Below, one piece after another: positions 13,407-18,170 of a stretch of 18,170 nt of DNA. Under the pieces are notes generated by a model. It had not been told where the DNA came from and did no database searches. It saw only the letters and a list, made by a program, of their open reading frames with translations. The stretch is from JBARRS01 sp049644345 (GTDB lineage Bacteria; Actinomycetota; Thermoleophilia; Gaiellales; Gaiellaceae), in contig JBARRS010000049.1 of assembly GCA_049644345.1 (NCBI GenBank), positions 1 through 18,170 of the forward strand. Direction: 5' to 3'. The translations under genes and the position numbers were made by a program. The stretch's first letter is position 1; every line of letters starts with the position of its first letter.

Positions 13407-14809
13407 TAGTAACCAACGTGGATGTGGTTGTAGTGGTCGGCGAGCGCGAACGAGGCGCCGCCCAACCCGAGCAGGGAGATCACCTGCCGCGGGAGCATCC
13501 CCGAAGGGAGGAGCAGGAGCGCACGCACCGCGTCCTGGGTGACGCTTCCCGGCTGCTGGTGGCCGAGAACCGGCGTGTTGCCCACCTCGCTGATGTCCGC
13601 CGCGAGGCCGTAGATGTGCGCCGAGATCACGCCCGGCCGCGCGTACAGCCCGTGGCCGGTGATCAGGCACGAGACCGTCACCTGGCCGAACGTGTCGGCG
13701 AGATACTCGATCATCGCCACGACGCGGACGTTGACGCGCCCAGAAGCGATGTCGCCGACGCCGCCCGGGTAGATCGAGACGCGCTTGTCGTTCAGGACTC
13801 GCCTCGCGAGCGCGTAGCGCTCCGCGTCAAGGCCCTGCACGACGCCGTCCATTCCGATCGCGCGGTAGAGATGCCCGAGGGCGACCGCCCTGTCGGCCAG
13901 CGACGTCTGGCCGAAGTAGGAGAGCGCGGCGCCCCACGGGTTCACGTGCGCGCCGAGCCCTGCGAGGCGGGACTCGAGCTTCGCCAGCGAGCCCAGGCTC
14001 GCCGGCCTGGCGCCCAGCCCACCGCGTGCCCGCAGGACACCCAGGACGAACGCCCAATCGAGGTGCGCGCTCTGAGCGCTGGGGACGAGGTGGTCGGCGA
14101 AGTACGCCGAGAGTCGTGACGCCGGAGGCGTCGGATCGGGCATCGCCCGGTTCAGCCAGACCGTCGCTCCGCCGACGGGGCCCTCGATCTCGGGCGCCTG
14201 TGGGCGGAGAGGACGGGCGACGTGCTTGCGGACGACGTGCCGCTTCCGCGACGAGACCTTTGCCTTCGCCGCCGCGGCGACCGGCGCTTGCGCGCCAGAG
14301 CCCGCGGTGGGAGCGGAGGGGGTGACCGACGGCCCGGGCGCCACCGTGCCGGAGCCGGACTGACTCGCCGGGTCGGCGCTCGGCGCGCTCGCGTCCGGTG
14401 CAGAAGAGGCGCTGGAGCCGGCCGGATCGCTTGGCGCGGGCGCGGGTGCAGGGACAGGTGCGGGGGCCGGCGTCGTGTCGGTCGGGGCCGGCGCGGAAGC
14501 CGGATCCGAGGCGGGAGCAGTGGTGGTCGTCTGGTCAGTCGTCGTCGAGGCGTCCGAAGACGGCGACGGCTGGACGGCGGCAGGGTTCGAGCCCCCGTCG
14601 TTGCCGAGCAGACCGCTCATCTGGTCGCCCGCTCCGGCGGAGAGGGCAGCGCCCGCGAAGAACAGGGCTGCGAACACGAGCGTTCCGGCCAACCGCCGCG
14701 GCCGCGTGGCCGACGACGTCAGGTGCTGAACGTCTTCGAACTGCTTCTCGTCCCACTCGTCCCATGCCCGGCGGCCGAGGAGTCGCTTGAGGGAGTTCCG
14801 TTGTGGCAT
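13406..14809 (-). CDS. Membrane-anchored peptidase M15-like protein with Pro/Ala/Ser linker
   Basis: A 467-residue protein. Residues 1-37 are cytoplasmic and charged, about 40-58 form a single membrane helix, and about 75-205 are a low-complexity Ala/Pro/Ser/Thr linker ending in a basic patch SSRKRHVVRKHVARP, suited to span or bind the cell wall. The C-terminal domain (about 210-467) ends with a match to the peptidase M15 zinc motif, SAHIYGLAAD (S-x-H-x2-G-x-A-x-D; His398, Asp405), plus DHYNHIHVGY at the extreme C-terminus (His462/His464), where M15 enzymes place their third ligand. M15 proteins are D-Ala-D-Ala or endopeptidase-type peptidoglycan hydrolases; activity here is inference. GGAGAG and AAGG precede the ATG. 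It is divergent from the Flp pilus locus and could open the wall for pilus passage. Confidence 0.75.
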   Translation of the reverse strand: MPQRNSLKRLLGRRAWDEWDEKQFEDVQHLTSSATRPRRLAGTLVFAALFFAGAALSAGAGDQMSGLLGNDGGSNPAAVQPSPSSDASTTTDQTTTTAPASDPASAPAPTDTTPAPAPVPAPAPAPSDPAGSSASSAPDASAPSADPASQSGSGTVAPGPSVTPSAPTAGSGAQAPVAAAAKAKVSSRKRHVVRKHVARPLRPQAPEIEGPVGGATVWLNRAMPDPTPPASRLSAYFADHLVPSAQSAHLDWAFVLGVLRARGGLGARPASLGSLAKLESRLAGLGAHVNPWGAALSYFGQTSLADRAVALGHLYRAIGMDGVVQGLDAERYALARRVLNDKRVSIYPGGVGDIASGRVNVRVVAMIEYLADTFGQVTVSCLITGHGLYARPGVISAHIYGLAADISEVGNTPVLGHQQPGSVTQDAVRALLLLPSGMLPRQVISLLGLGGASFALADHYNHIHVGY

Positions 14810-14852
14810 CGCCTTGCTCTCCGTTCTTCGGGCGCCGAGGCCGCCACTTCGG

Positions 14853-14878
14853 CGCGGATCTCCACGTTCACATCCGCG
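14853..14878. promoter_or_regulatory. Inverted repeat in the leader of the M15-like gene
   Basis: Perfect 7-bp arms CGCGGAT (14853-14859) and ATCCGCG (14872-14878), separated by 12 bases, lie 44-69 bases upstream of the M15-like start on the minus strand. This could be an operator for a dimeric regulator or an mRNA hairpin. A repeat of this size can arise by chance in sequence this GC-rich. Confidence 0.25.
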
Positions 14879-14930
14879 GCCGCAATCGGACTCACAGCAC
14901 TATCGAGAGCAGACCGGTAATCGCCCTCCC

Positions 14931-14972
14931 CCTAAGGGGTGAAGTGTCGGGCCGAGCACCCCTTCGGGGGAT
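14931..14972 (+). promoter_or_regulatory. Two-block GC motif, copy 2 (upstream of flp)
   Basis: Block one is GGGTGAAGT at 14937-14945, itself part of a palindrome CCCCTAAGGGG spanning 14929-14939. After 13 bases comes CCCC-TTC-GGGGGAT at 14959-14972. Order, orientation and spacing match the copy at 2072-2108. Here the motif lies about 205 bp upstream of flp and about 120 bp upstream of the divergent M15-like gene. It probably binds a regulator common to cell-surface genes; the regulator is not identifiable from this window. Confidence 0.45.
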
Positions 14973-15131
14973 ACGCGGAGCCCCGGATCGAAACGATGAT
15001 CCGGCGCGTACGAGCCCATCGGCGGCGCGGCCACGCCAACGAATCTCGGAGGTATTCCGGGCGTGACCGCAGGAATCGCCAGTAGCACCAGGCTCAACTC
15101 GAACAGGCCATTTCCCCATCTAGGGAGTGCC

Positions 15132-15148
15132 GCGCACCTGACGTGCGC
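15132..15148 (+). promoter_or_regulatory. Leader hairpin before flp
   Basis: A 6-bp perfect stem GCGCAC/GTGCGC (15132-15137 with 15143-15148) with a CTGAC loop, located 14 bases before the flp Shine-Dalgarno. In position it resembles the GC hairpins before the two small genes at 2192 and 2513, though the stem sequence differs. It may stabilise the 5' end of an abundant pilin mRNA. Confidence 0.25.
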
Positions 15149-15162
15149 TCGAGACGAAAGAA

Positions 15163-15171
15163 GGGAGGTGA
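15163..15171 (+). promoter_or_regulatory. Very strong Shine-Dalgarno of flp
   Basis: GGGAGGTGA is complementary over eight bases (GGAGGTGA) to the 16S rRNA tail and lies 5 bases before the ATG at 15177. This is much stronger than any other ribosome site in the window, as expected for an abundant pilin, and it fixes the flp start. Confidence 0.7.
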
Positions 15172-15176
15172 ACTGA

Positions 15177-15386
15177 ATGCTGAAGTTCTTCGCCTTCGCG
15201 CACGTGTGGGCGACTGAGGCCGCTGACACGGTCGTCGCTCTGAGGAAGCGCGAGGAGGGGCAGACGATGGCCGAGTACGGCGTCGTGCTCGCAGTGATCA
15301 CCCTCGCGGTGATCGGCGCGATCACGCTGTTGTCCGACCGCGTCCGCACAGCGATCACCAACGTCGCGAGCATCCTCCCCGGCTAA
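15177..15386 (+). CDS. flp: Flp/Fap-type major pilin
   Basis: A 69-residue prepilin. KREEGQTMAEYGVVLAVITL (24-43) has the class IVb pilin layout: a long leader ending in Gly28, then Q-T-M-A-E-Y with Glu at +5 and Tyr at +6 of the mature chain, running into a hydrophobic assembly helix (about 35-53). Processing at Gly28 by a TadV/CpaA prepilin peptidase would leave about 41 residues, and mature Flp pilins assemble into adhesive fibres outside the cell. The ATG is fixed by the GGGAGGTGA site. It is the first gene of the Tad locus and is separated from tadE by 111 bp that include a strong hairpin, consistent with separate high-level expression of the pilin. Confidence 0.92.
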   Translation: MLKFFAFAHVWATEAADTVVALRKREEGQTMAEYGVVLAVITLAVIGAITLLSDRVRTAITNVASILPG

Positions 15387-15414
15387 AAGCAGCAAAGCAG
15401 TTTCTCCGGCAAGA

Positions 15415-15447
15415 GCGGGTCCCTTCCGCCGCCCGGAAGGGACCCGC
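15415..15447 (+). terminator. 14-bp perfect hairpin after flp (attenuator or 3' stabiliser)
   Basis: GCGGGTCCCTTCCG (15415-15428) pairs perfectly with CGGAAGGGACCCGC (15434-15447) around a 5-base CCGCC loop, 28 bp after the flp stop. What follows is A/C-rich (ACCAAACAAACAAG) with no T-run, so it is not a canonical intrinsic terminator. It may be a U-less actinobacterial terminator giving partial read-through, or a stem that protects flp mRNA from 3' decay. Confidence 0.65.
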
Positions 15448-15497
15448 ACCAAACAAACAAGACCAGAATTCAAGAGAGAAAGAAGACCCAAATCCCG

Positions 15498-15890
15498 ATG
15501 AGAGCAAGATTTCGAATCAAGAACGAGCAGGGCCAGACCGCAACCGAGTTCGCGCTCGTGTTGCCGGTGCTCGCCGTGCTCCTGTTCGGGGTCATCCAGT
15601 TCGGGATCACCTTCAACAATTTCGAGACGCTGACGGACTCCACGCGCGCAGGCGCGCGCAAGGCAGCGGTCAGCCGCCAGGCGAGCGATCCGGTCGGCGC
15701 GTGCGTCCAGGCAGTCCGGACGAGCGCCACCGACCTGAAGCAGAGCGACCTGGACGTCACGTGCAGCTCGACCTGGCAGCCGACCGCCGACGTCAGCGTC
15801 ACGGCGACCTATCCGTACTCGATCAGCCTGCTCGGCCTGGTGGTCAAGTCGGGGCGCCTCACCAGTACGACCACGGAGCGAGTCGAATGA
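15498..15890 (+). CDS. TadE-like pseudopilin
   Basis: A 130-residue protein. NEQGQTATEFALVLPVLAVLLFG (from residue 9) is a TadE signature: a short basic leader, a likely prepilin-peptidase site after Gly12, Glu at +5 of the mature chain (T-E-F-A-L-V-L-P) and a single membrane helix. The middle carries STRAGARKAAVSRQ, typical of TadE. Two cysteines, in GACVQAV and DVTCSSTW, could form an extracytoplasmic disulfide. TadE and TadF are minor pseudopilins needed for Flp pilus assembly. ATG 15498 has only a weak purine-rich region (GAGAGAAAGAAG) upstream, at suboptimal spacing, in contrast to flp. Its TGA overlaps the next ATG by 4 nt (15887-15890). Confidence 0.85.
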   Translation: MRARFRIKNEQGQTATEFALVLPVLAVLLFGVIQFGITFNNFETLTDSTRAGARKAAVSRQASDPVGACVQAVRTSATDLKQSDLDVTCSSTWQPTADVSVTATYPYSISLLGLVVKSGRLTSTTTERVE

Positions 15891-16807
15891 GAAACCGGAA
15901 TCGACAAAGCGGGCAGGCCACCGTGCTGACCGTCGTCTTCATGACGGTGCTGCTCGCCATGGCCGCATTCGTCCTCGACGTCGGCGCGTGGTACCGCGCC
16001 GACCGCGCGGCGCAGTCGGAGGCCGATGCCTCCGCACTCGCCGGCGCGCAGGCCCTCCCCACCGACACGGGCCAGGCGACGAGCCTTGCGCTGGAGTACG
16101 CCGACAAGAACGGGAGCGGCGTCTCGAGCGGAGACATCAGCTTCTCGAACTCCATGGGGCCGAACGACTCGATCACGGTCCACGTCCACAAGCCCGCGAG
16201 CGGCGTCTTCACGCGCATCTTCGGCATGGCCGGCGTCACCGTCGGCGCGCACGCGACGGCGCGGACCCAGTTGATGGGCCAGGCGCGCTACGTGGCCCCG
16301 ATCACGGTCAAGAACACCCACCCGATGCTGGCCGGCACCACCTGTCCCTGCTTTGGCCCCAACGCCCAGACGACGCTAACTCTCGGAAAGACGGGTGCAC
16401 CCGGCGCCTTTGGGCTGATCAACCTCGACCAGAGCCACGGCGGGACCGGCCCGCCGATCCTCGCCGACTGGATCCTGCACGGGTACGACCAGTACCTACC
16501 GCTGGGCGGCTACTACAGCGATCCAGGCGCGAAGTTCAACTCGTCCCAGGTCCAGAGCGCACTCCAGCAGCGGATCGGGTCGGTCCTCCTCTTTCCGGTC
16601 TACGACACGCTGACGGGGAACGGGGCAAACGCGAGCTACCACATCATCGGCTGGGTCGGGTTCCACCTCCTTTCATTCAACGCGCGTGGCAACAGCGGCA
16701 CGCTCACCGGCTACTTCACCGAAGTGATCTGGGCCGGGCTCCAGGCCGTTTCCGGCGGTCCGCAACCTCCCAACTACGGCGCACGATCCGTGCAGCTGAT
16801 CGACTAG
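15887..16807 (+). CDS. TadG-like pilus assembly protein
   Basis: A 306-residue protein. The N-terminal RQSGQATVLTVVFMTVLLAMAAFVLDVGAWY is the TadG-like Flp assembly domain: a Gly9-Gln junction, a membrane helix at about 12-31, then the conserved D-x-G segment and RAAQSEADASALAGAQAL. The rest (about 100-306) is extracytoplasmic, beta-rich in appearance, with a close cysteine pair in TTCPCFGPN (Cys153/Cys155) and many Gly/Asn/Ser residues. I see no von Willebrand A (MIDAS) D-x-S-x-S motif, which longer TadG proteins carry. Its probable role is anchoring or surface exposure of the pilus machine. The start overlaps the TadE stop as ATGA; cpaB follows after 25 bp. Confidence 0.8.
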   Translation: MRNRNRQSGQATVLTVVFMTVLLAMAAFVLDVGAWYRADRAAQSEADASALAGAQALPTDTGQATSLALEYADKNGSGVSSGDISFSNSMGPNDSITVHVHKPASGVFTRIFGMAGVTVGAHATARTQLMGQARYVAPITVKNTHPMLAGTTCPCFGPNAQTTLTLGKTGAPGAFGLINLDQSHGGTGPPILADWILHGYDQYLPLGGYYSDPGAKFNSSQVQSALQQRIGSVLLFPVYDTLTGNGANASYHIIGWVGFHLLSFNARGNSGTLTGYFTEVIWAGLQAVSGGPQPPNYGARSVQLID

Positions 16808-16832
16808 TCCTCGAGACGAGAAAGACGGTGAC

Positions 16833-17597
16833 ATGACGTACAGAGTCCGAAACATCGTGATCGCGCTCGCGCTCGCCGTCCTGGCGGCGTTGCTGACGAG
16901 CTTCTACGTGACGAACTACAAGCGCCACGTGCAGCACGGCCAAGACCAGGTCGCGGTGCTCGTGGCGAAGCACGACATCCCGTCGGGCACGACGGGCTCC
17001 GATGCCGCGTCGATGCTGACGTCGGTACAGGTCTCGCGCCGAAGCGTCGTCCCCGGGGCGATCTCGAGCAAGGACCAGATCGACAAGCTCGTCGCCTCGC
17101 AGACGACGTACGCGGGCGAGCAGATCTCGACGCGCCGCTTCTCGTCTGTCTCGCAGACGGGGATCGTCGGGCAGCTGAGCGGGACGATGCGCGCCTTCCA
17201 GGTCGCCGGCGACCAGAACCAGCTTCTCGCCGGGACCCTCAAGGACGGCGATCACGTCGACATCGTCGCCGCGCTCAAGGTCAACAACGGTGAGCTCAGC
17301 CGCGTAGTGATTCGGGATCTCAAGGTCCTGAAGGCGCCGTCTGGGCCCGCCACCGGCAGCAAGCTGACCGGGAGTGCCGACCAGAGCCTGTTCGTCATGC
17401 TCGCGATGACCGACAACCAGGCCCAGAAGTTCCAGTTGGTCCTGTCCAACCGGGAAGGGACCCAGAGCGGCGCCGGCTGGCACCTCGAGCTGAGGCCGAT
17501 CGTGCACGACGCCGACAGCCCAGACCACATCGACAGCGTTCGGACCGTGCTTACGGACGGCCTCAACGCATACCAGCGCCGAGCGTTCGGAAGGTAG
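16833..17597 (+). CDS. cpaB: Flp pilus assembly protein CpaB/RcpC
   Basis: A 254-residue protein with an N-terminal membrane helix (about 7-27), then a SAF domain (about 38-105) starting QVAVLVAKHDIPSGTT, the usual V-V-V-A-x-x-D-I-x-x-G-x-x pattern. An RcpC-like domain (about 110-235) follows, with LLAGTLKDGDHVDIVAALKV corresponding to the L-x-P-G-D-x-V-D-V motif. CpaB/RcpC proteins act outside the membrane in pilus assembly, probably contacting the secretin or wall structures. The ribosome region is weak (GAGAAAGACGGTGAC before ATG 16833). It lies between tadG-like and cpaE, with 25 and 10 bp gaps, in the pilus operon. Confidence 0.9.
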   Translation: MTYRVRNIVIALALAVLAALLTSFYVTNYKRHVQHGQDQVAVLVAKHDIPSGTTGSDAASMLTSVQVSRRSVVPGAISSKDQIDKLVASQTTYAGEQISTRRFSSVSQTGIVGQLSGTMRAFQVAGDQNQLLAGTLKDGDHVDIVAALKVNNGELSRVVIRDLKVLKAPSGPATGSKLTGSADQSLFVMLAMTDNQAQKFQLVLSNREGTQSGAGWHLELRPIVHDADSPDHIDSVRTVLTDGLNAYQRRAFGR

Positions 17598-17607
17598 GAG
17601 GACGTTG

Positions 17608-18170
17608 ATGAATACCCACGAAAACGATCTTTCGACCAGGGATCGCGTCCGCGTCTTCGTCACCGGCTCGTGTGACGGGCTGGAGGACCTGCGCGAGGCC
17701 CTGTCCAAGCACGGCGAGGTCGAGCTCGTCGGCTGGAGCAACACGGTCATGGAGGCCGCCTCGACCCTGACGGGCGGGCACCTCCAGGTCGTCCTGCACG
17801 CAACCAGGAGCTCGAGTCTGCCGGCGGACGAGCTCGCCTCGATCCGCGAGCACACGCGGGCACCCGTGATCGTGCTCACCTCCGGCGGCGCCCCGGCGCT
17901 GCTCGAGGAGGCGCTCGAGGCGGACATCGCCGACGTCCTCCTGCTGCCGCAGCTGACCGAGAACGTCGTCTTCGCCGTCAGGAAGGCGAGCCACGCCGGC
18001 CGCCGCTCGCTGAACGGCGGGAGCGGGCAGGGCCGTCACGGCCGCATCGTCACCGTCTTCTCGCCCAAGGGCGGGACAGGCAAGACGGTGCTGTCGACCA
18101 ACATGGCCTGCTCGCTCGCCAAGCACTGGGGCAAGCGGGCGCTGCTGCTCGACCTCGACCTCCAGTTCGG
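17608..18170 (+). CDS. cpaE: CpaE/TadZ pilus-localisation ATPase, 5' part
   Basis: The visible 187 complete codons run off the right edge. AGGAGG stands 8 bases before ATG 17608. Residues about 13-130 form a receiver-like domain, but the position of the phospho-accepting Asp appears to be occupied by His in VVLHATRS (about residue 64), as expected for the degenerate receiver domains of TadZ/CpaE. The ParA/MinD-type ATPase domain begins at RIVTVFSPKGGTGKT, with the deviant Walker A at about 152-160 (K154 and K159), and LLLDLDLQFG is the A' motif at the window end. TadZ/CpaE positions the Tad machine at a cell pole or site. It follows cpaB by 10 bp. Confidence 0.92.
   Translation, partial: MNTHENDLSTRDRVRVFVTGSCDGLEDLREALSKHGEVELVGWSNTVMEAASTLTGGHLQVVLHATRSSSLPADELASIREHTRAPVIVLTSGGAPALLEEALEADIADVLLLPQLTENVVFAVRKASHAGRRSLNGGSGQGRHGRIVTVFSPKGGTGKTVLSTNMACSLAKHWGKRALLLDLDLQF

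Larger units (their letters stand above)
14810..15176. other. Divergent intergenic region between M15-like gene and flp
   Basis: 367 bp without a convincing gene. It holds an inverted repeat near the M15-like start (14853-14878), the second copy of the two-block GC motif (14931-14972), a 6-bp hairpin (15132-15148) and a strong Shine-Dalgarno before flp (15163-15171). A 37-codon frame from GTG 15063 to TGA 15174-15176, with GGAGG at 15048-15052, ends exactly before the flp ATG. Its composition is not convincing as a protein and it is not annotated as a CDS. No good sigma-70-type -35/-10 pair was found. Confidence 0.6.

Noticed and set aside
13406..14809. Ala/Pro repeat region considered as a tandem DNA repeat or CRISPR-like array
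   Set aside because: The repeats are short, irregular and in frame within a protein linker; no constant repeat-spacer structure is present.
14841..14857. CTTCGGCGCGGA shared with leader hairpin B, considered as a third leader hairpin
   Set aside because: The left arm does not pair well and no + strand start codon with a ribosome site follows.
15112..15127. CCCC-ATCTA-GGG near flp as a third copy of the GC motif
   Set aside because: Block one (GGGTGAAGT) is absent and the palindrome is imperfect; too weak to count.

Overview
The window is uniformly GC-rich and tightly packed. Its gene content (a complete squalene-hopene operon beside an actinobacterial-type Flp/Tad pilus locus) suggests a deep-branching actinobacterium, most likely class Thermoleophilia (Gaiellales/Solirubrobacterales-like). 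That taxonomic placement is inference from gene content and composition. I see no tRNA, rRNA, CRISPR array, transposase or phage gene.

Layout. (a) 1-2062: the C-terminal end of a DUF72/YecE-type protein on the + strand, converging on a minus-strand pair, a SAM-dependent methyltransferase followed by a PLP-dependent class V aminotransferase/kynureninase-like enzyme. (b) 2063-2593: a short regulatory region and two very small + strand genes, each preceded by a near-identical GC hairpin. One encodes a small exported protein ending in a Ser-Trp-Ser-Asp repeat, the other a 26-residue peptide. (c) 13003 down to 2602: a long minus-strand run with mostly 4-nt overlaps: hpnC, hpnD, hpnE, shc, hpnH, hpnG, ispH, then a degenerate YjbQ-family protein, three unrecognised membrane proteins and a CopC-CopD fusion. 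(d) 13056-14809: a DUF192 protein and a membrane-anchored peptidase M15-like protein with a long Pro/Ala/Ser linker, also minus strand. (e) 14810-15176: a 367-bp divergent intergenic region. (f) 15177-18170: a Flp/Tad pilus locus on the + strand (flp pilin, tadE-like, tadG-like, cpaB/rcpC, and the start of cpaE/tadZ, cut by the window edge).

How the genes work together. IspH makes IPP/DMAPP. HpnD and HpnC convert farnesyl diphosphate through presqualene diphosphate to hydroxysqualene, HpnE reduces that to squalene, and squalene-hopene cyclase forms the pentacyclic skeleton. HpnH adds a 5'-deoxyadenosyl group, and the HpnG-like nucleosidase/phosphorylase removes adenine. The operon therefore encodes extended-hopanoid synthesis up to ribosylhopane; the farnesyl diphosphate synthase and the later side-chain enzymes are not in view. 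The downstream copper/membrane genes look co-transcribed with it but have no established link to hopanoids. The pilus genes encode the major pilin, pseudopilins, the CpaB assembly protein and the CpaE/TadZ localisation ATPase; the TadA ATPase, TadB/C, the secretin and the prepilin peptidase presumably lie beyond the right edge or elsewhere.

The most interesting unexplained signals are a two-block GC motif shared by the small secreted gene and the flp region, the duplicated leader hairpins, the SWSD-tail small protein, the YjbQ homologue lacking its usual histidine motifs, and the histidine-bearing membrane protein beside CopCD.
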